A stretch of DNA of 64,000 nt from NCBI RefSeq assembly GCF_024713975.1, contig NC_091099.1:10456001-10520000 (forward strand), read 5' to 3'. The notes beneath the pieces are model-generated. The model was not told where the DNA came from. It was given only the letters and a program-made list of their open reading frames with translations, and made no database searches. Position 1 is the stretch's first letter; each line of letters opens with the position of its first letter. Shown in pieces: positions 11,440-24,100 of the stretch. The stretch is from Paralichthys olivaceus. Taxonomy: Eukaryota > Chordata > Actinopteri > Pleuronectiformes > Paralichthyidae. Both the position numbers and the translations under genes were made by a program.

Positions 11440-13227
11440 ACATATATCTGTCATATGGTTTATTGAAACATGCAATCCAAGTCATATCAGCAGCCAGATA
11501 CAGCCGTACATCTGTCAACATGTTGCAGTATATTAAGGCAGCAAAAAAATAAAATAAAAACAGTTTATGTACAGTCAACATCTTTAAGAGTTCTCTTGAA
11601 CATATACAGTTGTAAACAGCGACCACTGCTACGTATGTCTCGTCCCCCTCGGTGGAAAAAATGCACACAAGTGGTTTTTTAAAGGGTAAATCCACCTGAA
11701 AATATAGACTATTGTGGATAAGAATCTTAAAATGTGTCTCTCCTTCAACTGAGAAGACAAAGGTTTTTTTTTTTCTCCCCTCTGTATCACGTCACCTCTT
11801 TATTCCTCGTGGACAACACCGATCCAAGCTACAGCAAATGGTATCATGGTAATACACTAGCAAAGTGGAAAGTACTCTTGTTTATGTTCTTTCCATTGAC
11901 ATCTTTACAGAATACTGACAGATAAAAGGTAACTATAGTTCCCTCTATTGCCATTTCTGTCTGTGCGGCAACGTGGCACTAAAGCATCTATCAACATTTT
12001 AGCATAACTGACTACGAGCATTACTTCAATGTCTCTGCTAAAGCTCTACTGTAAGACTCTTCAATACGCCTACTGACAATATAAGGCACTTTGATGTGAT
12101 TAGTAGTTGAACTACAACCTAAGAGGGGCGTCTAAACTTGGCTATTCTGACTCCATACACAAACTTAAGTCACTGACTCACACACATACACACTGTAACT
12201 GTAGCTCCATTGTGTTATTATTACATGCCTGCATTTTTAGATTGACCACACTGATTTATAACACTGTGGCTGCTCTGCACGTCCTCATATGGCTATAATA
12301 ACATAACAATCATGCAACAAGACCTGCTAATCTTTGGCCACCAATCCTCACAAGGAAAAAACAAGCACAATACATTTGGCAAAAATAATCTGTGTAACAA
12401 CAACAAGAAGAGAAACAGCTCAAAAGGATAATTAATACTGCTTCATTATGCAGCTTGTGCATAATGCGGGATTGAGGGCACTGCATTCTGCTTTGTAATA
12501 AAATATAATCATTCACTTAATAATGATAGAAAGTAAGAAAACATTTACAGTAAGCGATCATTTTGGTACACGCAGACAGGAACATTCTTCAGTAACAAAA
12601 CTATTAACCAATTGTGCATAGTTTCAACATGAACAGACAGTCCGAGCTACAGGGAGAGATTCTCATATGCAAAACGATCAAATCTAGACAGTTTTCCTAC
12701 AGACACAAGAGGAGTTTTCTTCACTTTTATAAGACCCAGGTAAAATGCATTTACTGCAGAGATAACATGATTTTAAAGATATAGAGTTCATAGATTCACA
12801 TACCAAGAATATTGTTCAAAAGGCAACAGTTCTCAATCATGATGCTTGTGAGAAAACATTTCAAATCATTCAGCAGGTACTAAAGTGAGAGTAAAAGTAC
12901 TGTGAGTGGATATGTTCATGAGTAAAGTCCACATCAGCCTGATGTTTAGAAAGTCCTGACATGTTCAGAGACGTCTGAACATTTTTATTCTTCATGCTCA
13001 TGATAACTTCTAACTGCTCATCACTAAGTGCTAAATGACTTCCATCACCATCAACATCATCATTCTCCGCTAGTCTTCACAGTCACGGCTGCCTCCAGGT
13101 GATTGAAACAACAGTGCATAGTAGTGTGCTACTGAGGTATCCTGTACTATACGACTTCCACGCATTGATGGGTTAGGGGGGGGGGGGGGGGGACGACAAG
13201 ATTCGTTTCCATCCAATCAGAGCAGCC
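11440..13227 (-). other. rassf8 3' UTR
   Basis: Non-coding sequence downstream of the rassf8 stop. A minus-strand AATAAA (complement of 11459-11464) is the probable polyadenylation signal, giving a UTR of about 1.8 kb. A run of 17 G on the plus strand (13176-13192) becomes a C17 tract in the mRNA, about 35 nt after the stop codon. No other gene was seen. Confidence 0.55.
13176..13192 (-). repeat. Homopolymer (G17 on plus strand, C17 in rassf8 mRNA)
   Basis: Uninterrupted run of 17 G immediately downstream of the rassf8 coding end. In the transcript this is a poly(C) tract like the one in bhlhe41. Confidence 0.9.
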
Positions 13228-16200
13228 TCACACGTAGATCCCCTCTGGGTTCAGGCCAGAAGTGAGAGGGTTGTGGAGGACCCGCAGGTGACCAGACATC
13301 GGGTGAGTTGACACAGGGCGCTTCAGCGAGCCAGTGAGGGGAACTGAATTTTAACAAGAAAACAACAGACAATTAATTTAAAACAATACACTGAATGTAA
13401 GTCCATCCATCCATACATCCATTATCTACACGTATCCCTTTGAGAGTCGCAGGGGGGAGCGAGAATTGTGGTACAACCTAGACAGTTGGTTTAAAGTGGA
13501 TCAACAGAGACAAACAACCACTGACACTCACATTTACGGCCAATTAAGAGTTTCCAGTTAACCTAACCATTTAGATTTCTTTGGACTGTGGGAGGAAACA
13601 AGAGTACCCAGAGAAAACCCACACAGACGTGGAGAGAACATGCAAACCTGTTCCCAGTTTACTGTTGAAAAAAAGTACGATTTCGTCAGAAATAAGCCTG
13701 AGCTAAAAATATTTTCCTGTGATTTTCTTAGGTTTTTTAAAAACATTTTTGTTGAATTTCTTTTTAAATTGACATTGTGTTTAAATGTGCCCTATTTATT
13801 TACATTCCTAAAAAGTAGCCATACATTTTCTGTGTGTGCTATGTGATATCTTTGCCACCAGGAGCCACTCCTGAGCCATGCAGTGAATCAGCAGAAGCAA
13901 TGGGTTTATGGCCCAGCACAAAAGATTTTACACACATGAAGTAGAAGGTTACTAGAAGGACATGGACACTCAACTCATTACTTTTCATAATTGGAAACCA
14001 TTACCATGAAGTTTAATAATGCAACAATCAAGTGCATGTCACGCAGAAAGAAAATCTCTTGGGAGAGGTCAAATATTTAAGTTTGATTAAGACTGTGTTA
14101 ACTGTTATGTTAAGGATTTGAGCCAAAAATGAAATCAAGTTACCTTCTACAGTTTCACACAGCCACCAAATTAATTTAAGAGTGGATTCAAATTGTTCAA
14201 TCAAGTTTAAGTCAAAGTTGAAATCCTACACACTGCATTTACTTGCTCTTTAATGCAGAGGGAATGCGGAATACTAAATAATTCATTAGTGTTCTATAGT
14301 AGAGCTTAAACTTAATGTTTGTGCTTGTACATTTGGATTTGTACATTTTCATTCTGTGCGTGTAGATTTATTTTAAAGTTTGTATATTTAATTTTCAGCA
14401 TATAAACTTTGTTTTGCTAGAGTGGATATGCACCTCTTTGCTCATAAGCTTAATTTGACAAATTGGTGGTTACGTCCCTTGTTACTACACAAAATGCACT
14501 GATCTAATTTCCCCTTAAACCAGATAAGCAGCTAGTCAATTTAATGTGGCGAGCCATGGTTGCATTGTGACTGCTCTGTGCTCGTTTCCTGTGGGACGAC
14601 AGAGCTTTGGTCCAATAATGCCATCACAGAAACATGTGAGAGAGGCACAGTGTGGTGGAAAGAGTGAAGAAGAGAAAGTACAGTGAATGAATGACGCCAG
14701 GTCTGCCTGTATCCTGGCTGCTGTTGGCATGGAGACTATAATTGCCACTGGTGTGAGTAAAAACTAATAACCACACACACACACACACACAGACATTCCA
14801 GACACCCATTTTGAACATTTAAATATCCCAAAATACAAGTGTCACTGTCAAAATGATTACCAAAAATTGGATCTTAGTCTCTCAGGATGTTGACAGTGAC
14901 ACATGATGTGTCATCCACCGTCTCCTCCTCCAGGAAGTCTGACAAGTCAACTTGGTGAGCAAGAGTTGTGATCACACAGGGGATGTTTGAACTAGTGCTC
15001 ATCACTGCCTAGTGCTTGAAGGAACACGTGTGCACACAGAGCACCTTTGGATCACATGCACTGACTTCATGTGCAGGGTTTTTGAGACCGATTAAACACC
15101 GTAAGATGCATGGTTTCGAGAAAATTGCAAAATTGACAAAAAGAGGGAGATTTGTTTTTGAGTAGGAGAATAACACATATTCATACCATGAGTGTTGTGG
15201 ATACTTTCATCCTCACTGGGCTCGGCTGGCAGCACTGTGACTTTGGAGCCTGTCTGCTTGATGAACTGCTGCAGGTTAACTTGCCTCAGCTCCTTGGTCA
15301 GTTGCTCCAGATCATGCTGCATGTCCTTCAATGAAACAACACAGAAAGTGATCATTTAGGAAACAGTAAAACAATAACAGCAGCTTGAATATGACCTCTA
15401 CAGGCTTAGATTGCAGGAAACTGAAGTTATATACATAAAACAGCAGCCAACATAAATATAGAGTAATGGAGTCCTGAGCAGAGAATGATGTCACACCCTG
15501 TGTTTGTGATCTGAGCAGCTATGTTCTTTGTTTTGGTTGCTGGTCTGATGCACATTCATGTGATAAAGAAAGATGGTATTGATGTAAAAATTACAATCAT
15601 GTGTACTCCCTAAAATTTACCCCTTTTCTGCACTGTGACGTCTTTCAGAAGTCACCTGCCCACAGTGCTGTTAAAATCAGACACACTCCACCAGTCTATG
15701 GGCTACACACAGCTAAAACTGCTAGCTATACTAACTAATAAATGTAGTGTTAGTATACACAGAGGCTCAGACACGACGGAAACATCAACCTGTGAATGAG
15801 ATTTGATTGATCTATTTTACTAGTCGGCATAGCAGCCATCTAGATGGACTGTTTATTATGAGGTCTCTTACAAAGAGTGTGAGTTTAATCTTTTGTTCTT
15901 CTGGTTGTGTGTTTATGTAGCTCTGTGCAACACCCATCTTGTGGCAATGAATAGTGTATATGAAACCTTTAAATGCAGTCTTATTAAAGGATGATCTGTC
16001 TGATCACTGCAACACCCTGCAGCACTGTTTTGTTAAAAATCTCGGGTAGTGAAAATAGGTGCCTAAATGCTCACCTGCAGCTTTTTACTGCTTTGTCCAA
16101 GGGACCTGTCCACAGCTCTGCAGCTACTCTCCAGCTGCACAGCCTGTCTCTCCTGGGCTTTCAGCTCTGCTTTAACCTTGAGGACCTGAGCCCGAGCCTC

Positions 16201-19200
16201 TGCCTCACTCACCCACTGGGTCTCCTGCCGCTCCCTCTGCAGCCGCTCCTCCTCCAGACCTGCCTCCACACCCTGATGGAGCAACAAAAACAGTTCATGA
16301 AAAAGAACTATGACAATACACAGACATCACTAACATCTGGTAATAATTAAGCAACTATTAACCCTTTATTTCTTGGCTGGTTATATCCTAAATCTTTCAA
16401 CAAATGTACATTTTTTTATCCCACATATAGCACACCTGTACCATTGCCAGCTTATCTTCAATCTCATGTTCACAGCCCTGCAGGCGTCCTCGTAGCTCCT
16501 GCAGTCTTTCTTCCAGCTGCCTCTCACTCTCCAGCTCAATCTGCAGCTCAGTGGCCCAAAATTCCTCCTCCTCCATCTCCACCTCATTTTTTCTCAGGTG
16601 CTTCTCCAGCCTAAGGATCTCCTCTATGAGGCCTCCTCCTGCACCTGGGTCTCCAATGAACACTCCACCTCGCACCCCTCTCCCCTCAGCCGAGGACTGC
16701 AGCTCAGCCTCATAGGCCTCCAGCTTCGTCTCCAGCACGTTGAGAGTCTCTCTCTGTAGACCGACCAGTCTGACAAGATCTTCCATGCGACAGGCCCACA
16801 GGCCAGGAGATGCAGTCCCGATGGCCATACCTCCATGGTGGTGATTCCCACTGTTTCCGAGGAGAAGTCTCCTTTTGGCCTCAGCCTCCCCGATGCGACC
16901 CCCGCTCAGTATCTCCCTAAGTCCTCTGGGTGCACCGGTGAACGTGAGAGACTTGCGGCGGGGTTCGCGGCGGCGGAGGGAGCGATCGTTGGGATGACGA
17001 AGCTTTGCGAGGGGAGGGAGGCTCTGCCGATGCAGCCCGCGTTCAGGTCCCCTGAAAGTGGGCCCTTCGGATGGGGGTCTTTCAGTTAGGGAGGGGCCTG
17101 TGCGGTGCAGGATTAGCTGGACATCACCAGCATACTGGCCCCAAGTGTTCAGAGAGGCCACAGGGCTTTCATGAGGGGCTAGATGACGCTCAGTGTCTCG
17201 CCATTTCTCTACCAGAGTGTATCTCCCAGTGCGACCTGCAAACATCACAATAGATGGTTAAGACAAAATGACTTATTTAAAACTCCTTTAAGCAATTTTA
17301 ACCACTAGAAGGTAGAAAGTCAAAAACATAGAAACACAGCTGTAACACAGTACCAGCTTACGGAACTAACATGTTGGAACCATAGACTGTGAAGATGGAC
17401 GACATGATAGCCCCCCCAAAAAGAAAGCCAAAGTGTCTTGATTGCCCCCTAGTGGCTGGCTGAGGTGTACATCCTAAATCCTGCCTCCTCCATGTTAGTA
17501 GATGCGACATGGAAAAGACTATAAAGTAATGGTCAAATAAACTTTTCTCAGAGATGGTTTCTGGTTGAAGTAGTTCTTATCACACTGATGTCTTAATTTC
17601 TCCAGAAGGTCTTATTTTAATTAGTTCTTTGATGCTTTAAAAACAGGGTGAAACATAATGATTGACAGCTAAGTCTGACTCACAACTGCTCGAGTTTCTG
17701 CTCGGAGAAACCCTGCAACAACTGTTCCATCCCCCGATTACTACTGCCTAGAGTGGCTCCAGATAAGACGGGATATATTGGCTTACTTTCTGGATAGTGG
17801 GAGAAAGTTGAGAAATGTCGTCCATACAGTCTCTGGCTGGCACACAACTGTCTGTTTAAATATTCAGCAGACAGTGGAATATCATCATCCCATTGGTGTA
17901 ATGTTTCATATTTTTTCCCCTTGAAAGTTGAAATTGTGGTTTCTGAAAACGGCTTGCAGAAGTTTTATAAGTGCAAGGAGAGCAAAATGCAGTCTAAAAA
18001 AGTAGAACAATCAACTATATGAGTATAAGAACTGTATAGATCTATAGGTTGGTTGGTGTGACAGTATTTCTCAGTGGCTTGAGCACTAAGAGAAACATCT
18101 TTACATTACATGTGATTCAGTTTTTATAACCTATACACAACACTCGGAGTAATGTGTAAACAGAAATGTGATCAATGTTGACTTAATATGGTGTATATAG
18201 TTTGATATATAATGACGATAGAGGACGGGGCTCAGAAGTGCTGCATTCTCAGTTTGGCAGGACACAGAGCGATGAGTCAGACTTTCCCTCCTACTACCCC
18301 GCGCTTTGTGGGAAGTGATGTCAATAAAGTCTGCTCAAGTGCCCCCGTTCCTGGAGGAACCATATGGGAAAGGGGGGGTTGATTAGAGAACCAATAAAGC
18401 CTCTGACTAGATCCACTGAATCTCAGCAGGAGCTTAACATGTAGGCAGGAGACTCCTACTTGATGTGCTTCACGACGACTTCTTCTCACTTAACAAAAGG
18501 CTTTTTGGAGAGCCGCAAACATAGATTATATTTGTGGGTTGATGAATCCATTGTTTTGTAGTGTGAAGAACATTGGAGAATTTTTCTTTACAGAAATGCA
18601 ATGAATGCGAAAACCTTTTAAACCATCAAGCCTACTCAGATTTATTTTGGGGTAAAAAACAGAATTTTCAGATTAGTGCTTTTTTCAAAATTTGGCTAAA
18701 ATGGAAGTATTACAGAGTGAGATTATCCTGGAAGGACTGTGAAGATAAATGATGAACAGATGAACACAAGAGCTACACTGCACAGATATTTTCTGAGTGT
18801 CTATACGTTTTATGCTTTACTTGAAATTTAGCATCTTGTAACTAAACAATACCTCTATTATTTACAGTAGAATGTTTGTGACAAGTGGCACCTGATTAAG
18901 AATCATACTGTTCAATCAATACTCTCCCCATTGAAACGTAGCTCACACAGCTGACATATTACCTAACAATTTGGACTCATATGTTCCTGATACTGTTTGC
19001 AACCAAAGGTTTACTAGCTATCACTTCTTTAAATGCAGTTGTGTCCTTCATGAATTCTGATGATTGATTCATATAGCCTTCTGTATGTAAACTGGAAACA
19101 TGACAGGAAATATTCTATGATGGTATAGTCTGATTCATTAAGACCAAATTACTGCAGTAAAACCAGATGGCAGAAAGTTCTTAAAGATTTAGTATGTGTT

Positions 19201-19315
19201 TTTTTCCCAAACCTATCGCCTGCGCCAGAGCGATCACCACTTCCTGGCATGTGGTTGCCTCAGTGACCCCACAGACGACCCTCTGGACTCCATCCACCCA
19301 GACCTTGAGCTCCAT
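13228..19315 (-). CDS. rassf8: RASSF8, N-terminal RASSF family Ras-association/coiled-coil protein (5 coding exons)
   Basis: RASSF8 is an adaptor with an N-terminal Ras-association domain, linked in mammals to adherens junctions and growth control. Coding exons (minus): 19315-19213, 17235-16436, 16272-16075, 15325-15187 and 13343-13228, totalling 1356 nt and 451 aa (human about 419). The RA domain covers about residues 1-82 ([45 protein letters not shown]). A conserved linker follows ([24 protein letters not shown]). A long Glu/Leu-rich coiled coil lies at about 190-390 ([40 protein letters not shown]). Next come KVTVLPAEP and the family C-terminus NPEGIYV. The ATG context (A at -3, G at +4) is strong. 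The first coding exon has a poor donor (GTTTGG). Whether this is the teleost a or b copy cannot be told from one locus. Confidence 0.94.
13402..13655. repeat. Dispersed teleost repeat in rassf8 last intron
   Basis: Begins with a CATC-rich stretch (CCATCCATCCATACATCC) and contains segments I recognise from a very common fish repeat (GGACTGTGGGAGGAAAC, ACCCAGAGAAAACCCACAC, AGAACATGCAAAC). It lies between coding exons 4 and 5 of rassf8. Recognised from memory; the class was not assigned. Confidence 0.65.
17236..19212 (-). other. rassf8 intron after the first coding exon
   Basis: About 2 kb intron with a minus-strand donor GTTTGG and acceptor TGTTTGCAG. It contains a MITE-like element at 17380-17835. 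The rest shows no coding or RNA signal. Confidence 0.75.
17380..17835. mobile_element. MITE-like element with inverted ends in a rassf8 intron
   Basis: The left end reads CCATAGACTGT, then ATGGACGACAT after a 4-base insert. The right end is ATGTCGTCCAT followed by ACAGTCTCTGG, which is the inverse complement with one mismatch outside the insert. The roughly 456-bp interior has no ORF and includes CCCCCTAGTGGCTGGCTG and CCTCCTCCATGTTAGT, typical of a fish repeat I recognise. The class is unknown and no target-site duplication was identified. Confidence 0.7.
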
Positions 19316-19413
19316 GTTGGGTCAGAAGCGAGGAGGCCGGTTGTGATGTGTTGGCCCCGACATTATTGAAGGCTCTAGCAGTGCAGGGCAGTTGAAACCC
19401 CTCTAGGTATTTC
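19213..19413 (-). other. rassf8 first coding exon with 98-nt 5' leader
   Basis: The exon begins after a strong minus-strand acceptor (TTTCCTCCCCAG, complement ending at 19414) and carries 98 nt of 5' UTR before the ATG at 19315. The leader holds a short upstream ORF (19363-19322). The acceptor implies one or more non-coding exons further upstream, probably near 25.4-25.9 kb. Confidence 0.7.
19322..19363 (-). other. Upstream ORF in the rassf8 leader (13 codons)
   Basis: A complete ATG-to-TGA reading frame (MSGPTHHNRPPRF) ends 6 nt before the rassf8 start codon and lies in a different frame. The uATG has A at -3 and T at +4 on the minus strand. Such an arrangement could limit initiation at the main ATG or favour reinitiation; function is inferred. 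Confidence 0.55.
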
Positions 19414-19885
19414 ACTGGGGAGGAAACAAAAGGGAAAACAGGAAATAGTTAGTCAGGAAGTGACCATGGCCAAAGTTATAGTGCTCAGTCGGCTTTAAGG
19501 ATAAAAGTCTTACTAGATGTACAAACAATTCTGCCTTTTGGTTATACTGGCTAACACAAGCAGAAACTACAAGGTGCAGTCAGGCTATTTCAGCAAAGGC
19601 TTAGGTAAGGTGAGGGTTGCCCAGTTGAGAATGGATAGACAAGCCTGCCAAAACCAGCTGGCCATAACGCTGTTGTTTTGTTCTTCTCTATGAATAGGTA
19701 CATGTCTGTTGGGGGTGCAAGATGAGTGTGTGCAGACATTTCCAAGCCCAGTTCCTGCTTTTGTATAAAGACTTGCATAGAGGCAGCGAAGACAGAGCAG
19801 GGAGACAAGGACAGGAAGAGAGAGGGAAACAGAGAAGGCAGAACATGTACAGTAATTAAAAAAAGAAGGAAAGAGAGTGTAAATA

Positions 19886-20515
19886 GTAGAGTGTCTGATA
19901 CCGAAACCAGCATTGAAAATATCGGATTGGGCATCAGCAAGTATTCATATCTATGTATCGGCCTAAAACGGTGTATTTAAAGTATATTAGTTTCACCCAG
20001 ATAAAACTGCATTTTCCCCAGGAATCACTCATTCTTGTCTGCTCCAAAACAGCAGTTGCGTTGCACTGCCACTGGCAAGTACTATTTTTAGAGTGATGAA
20101 GAGTTGCGTCAATCGGAACTAGCTAAAATGTCAGCAATTTGGAAATATTTCATGCTGGAAAGTCCCACAAGTAAAACGGCATAGTACCCTATGCAAGACT
20201 TTAGTTTCAAGTTATTCAAAGGAAGTAATTGAAGTCTATTCTTAGATTTATAAAGTTGAATTTTTTTTCCAGTTGTGACTGTCAATCTAGATAATAAAAT
20301 AAGCTCTATGGCATTCATTCGCTGTATGTTTTTTTTTTTTTCAAACGGTATAACCTAAGCCAGGCCATACAAAGATAACATGTATCAATTTCATACAGAG
20401 TTAGTAGCATACAGCTGATAAATAAATTAAAGAATACACTGGTACTCTTATCGGCCGATAAGCAGGTATTGGATTCAGTATTGGGAGGGGAAAAACGGCA
20501 TAGGAACATCTCTAA
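19886..20515. repeat. Dispersed teleost repeat (ATCGG/CCGAT-rich ends)
   Basis: The left part has GATACCGAAACC, ATATCGGATTGGGCATC and TGTATCGGCC. The right part reads on the minus strand as TTAGAGATGTTCC, then TATCGGCCGATAA. These resemble the two ends of a fish repeat rich in ATCGG words. Boundaries are approximate and the class is unknown. Confidence 0.45.
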
Positions 20516-20927
20516 TGAATACTATGATAGGAAGGATACAACTGAATATGAGAGAGGGAGCCTCATGCCATGAGGCCTGTTTTGGACTTATAAGGCACAT
20601 GTTAAAATGTGAAGGTTAACCAGTGAGAGCTTATGAAAAATCCATTAAAGCAGCAGATTCTTCAAAACGTTCTTGAAGGCCAAGGAGAGAATGAACGGCA
20701 TCTCTCCAGATCCGTATCACTCTCTATGGATCTAACCTTCACTGCACCTACACTGCCGAGTCAAAAGGTCCTTTTGTTCACCAACCCCCCACTAATTACA
20801 CCTCCCCTGGCCCACGGATTCTCTCCACACTCAAAGTCACCGGTCTGCCCTACCCACAACCCAATGCTTTTCCAAATGTGGTTAAGACATTAAGCAGTGC
20901 TGCGAGGTAACATCTGTAGTGAGACCA

Positions 20928-21150
20928 CCAGAGCTGCAACTTACGATTATTTTCACGATTGATTATTCAGTCGATTTTTTACTTGATGAATTAATCGTTT
21001 ACCTTTTTTTAAAGGTCAATCACAAGTCCTATGTTCCCAAGGTGACATCTAAATCTGATTTAGTCTGATTAACAGTGCAAAATGTGAAGTTGTAACAAAT
21101 CCTGACTTTTGAGAAACGACGACAGCAAATGTTGGAATTTTTGCCAATAT
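20928..21150 (+). repeat. Dispersed teleost repeat (GAGCTGCAACTTACGATTA family)
   Basis: Opens with GAGCTGCAACTTACGATTA and an ATTATTC/AATCG-rich segment. It continues with CCCAAGGTGACATCTAAATC, matching a repeat I recognise as common in percomorph fish. It has no coding capacity. Confidence 0.6.
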
Positions 21151-24100
21151 CCAGATGTGTTTTAAGTACACACATTTTGTATCAATCCAGTACATAAAGT
21201 CTGTGAATTTAAAGTGTCACTTTTGTTGGTGGCCAGACTCTTGATCACTCTATTCTTGGCGTATTCACAGCTGGTTGGAAAGTGCTTTTGTCCTTCATTC
21301 AGACTGACCTTAAATGGCATTATGGGCTGAAGGATGGAGAGGAACAGGAAAATAGTCAGACACTTAGGCGCTGCACCAAGCAAGATTTTTCTACAATGAC
21401 CCAAAACACTGTCACCATTTTGTATAACCCTTTTTTCTGGGCAGATGAGGAAACAGTAATGGGGAATGAGAAGTCTTGATGCAAAGCAGGCACAGGGGGA
21501 TTTAGCCAGACAGAACATTTAGATACCCTGGAGGCGGAAGGAAAAATAAATACTACCTGTGTTTAACAAAACTTATGAAGACTAATGTCATTGAGTCAAA
21601 ATGGATAAACATAGAGCACTACATGCATATCTCTGCATTGGGAATGGCCATAAAACTTTAATTTTTAACAAAATGCACAAACAATAAAAAAGGGAATGCT
21701 CAGCCAAAGCAGAAGATTTCATGTGTAGTAGAGACAAAACAAACAGGCTTATTCAAGGTCTCTTCCTCAGAGAAAACTCAGGGGAGCATTTACAAATGTC
21801 ACTCACTCTGCTCGAGACTTGTAACATTTACTGTATATTCATTAACACTAACCCAGATATCCTGACTTATAATACAGGCACAGCGGTGTGGGGCAGAGTG
21901 CCATCCTGAGCCCTGCAAGCTCCATTCCTCTGGCCTGTCAAAGCCACATCCTGGGGAGATGCCCACTCCCTGATTTGTGCAGCTCTTCTTGTGCCAGAGG
22001 AGCATTTCATGAGGTGAGAGGAGGGCTTAAATTCCTGTGAATTCTACTTAAGCTCAGTTGAGAGATGATCAACTCCTGCAGTAAAACCTCCGACACGAGA
22101 TGATTTCAGCCCCCGCATTCATTTGTTTCAGTCGGTTGAGTGGTGTTGACTCAGGATGCATCCCCCCTCTGAGTAGAGAGGTGTGTGAGCAGCACAGAGC
22201 AGCCTGCCTGCTGCACACCCGGCTGCTGGTGACAATTCTCCAGGCCTACATGAGCACACTGAGCTGGCAGTGAAAAGACGTCAACTGGCTGCTGGTGTAA
22301 ACAATCTACCATATGCTACTGTGGGGGCTCCAACATGACCAACACACTGCAGTACCCTCTAAGACATACTGAGGAGTCTTTAATGTAATAGCTTTTAAAA
22401 AAGGCACCACTTCTTTTGGTGGATTTACAGTCAGGCATCACAAACTGGCATGTCTATCGTGCAGTTGAACAGTTTGCTGAACAAGGGGGAAAACAAAATG
22501 GGCGTTCATTACATTAAAAACAAAACCGAGAGTGAGTTTTACTCAGAAGAACACACTGTGGGGCAGTAGCTGTAAAAACCTGAGAAAAATGATCTCACAG
22601 GAAATCACTAATGTTCTACAAGTACTACCTCCATGAATAGATGCTGTTACCCTCTGGTTCCCGTCTGACTTGTTGACCATTGTTCACTAAAGGGGAAAAC
22701 AACCCAGCCATTTCATGCAGCACTGAGGTTTACTCATTGTGAGCTTGAAGGAATTTATATCCAGTTAGCTAATGAAAAATTATAACTAATCTATTATATG
22801 ATTCTGATATGCAAAACTCCCCCACACTGCTCTTAATTAAAGACAATGGGATACTTCTTAAAGACTAGAGAAACAGCAGTCTGTTAGTCTTTAAACCTCC
22901 TTTGCCTATTGCTAACCAAACTTTAATTCAAATTGCACTCCCTGTAGAGTAACATGTAATTACTAACAATTTATACGGTGCTGTAATTGGTAACAGATCT
23001 GTTGTGAAGTGGATGTCTGTGAGCAGCCAGAGACAGATGCTGGTTTACTGTGGAGGATCTGGTGGTAACTTGGTTGGAACAAATTGGATAAATCTTTTTT
23101 TCCTTCATTTCAGATCTTTCAGATTGTCCTCGAGAGCAACCGGCCCAGACTAATCCCTGAGCCTTAAGGTATATTTGGGTGGCAACAGTGTGCCACTATT
23201 GCACAACATGCTGTAAGGATCTCATCCCCCTTGTTTAAAAGTCTTGCAGTGGGAACAAGATAAAGCAGTCCCTCATCACAAACATGCCAGCCTGGCCCGT
23301 ACACAATACTCTGTAAATATAAACATTACAGAACATAGCAAAGACTGCCGCCTGAGACAGGCCTTGATCCTCGAGAGTGGAAACTGATAGCGTCCAGGGT
23401 ATGCATTCCTGGTCTGTGAGAATGCAACAGGCCATGACTAAGAGATAAGAAAGCTATATGGGTCTGTCCGCTCTGTGATCTCCGCTATGCACCCTGCAAA
23501 AGCTACACAGTGACACTTCAACGAACTGAAGCCAAGCTGAAGTGTGTTCATTGCAACATTCTGGATAAATTCAATCAGCTCAAATTCATCTGCTGGTTCT
23601 GAAGAACTAAAATGATGAACCAAAGGTTTTTAATTGTAATTTTTTTTTTGTATCACTATACCTCTCAGTGTCTTAGTCAACACATCAAAAAGACCTAATG
23701 GCTGCAATACAGATACATATTCATTGGAATACAATTGAAGGGGACATTGTGTATTACAGAGAGGCTGGAACCATTGAAACTCACTATTTTGCATGTCAGG
23801 TTTTTTGAGAACAGTGAGTCGTAGCCCAACTACACACAGAGCCAAAGAAACCCCAACAAAACGGTACAGGCATTGGCCAGCACCTCCACAGAATTTCAGC
23901 TCCAACTCCTAATTTCTACTGTTGCACCAATCTGTATAGCTGGGGTGTTTGGAATTAAACCCACTTCCAGTCACGCTATACACAACACCCACAGCTCCTG
24001 AGAGTGCTCCAGTGGCCCCTGCCCTGAAGCAAGCCTCCACCTCTCTCCCTCTCTCTCCCTCTCTCTCTGCCTGGCTGATATTAAACTATTAGGCGTTGGA

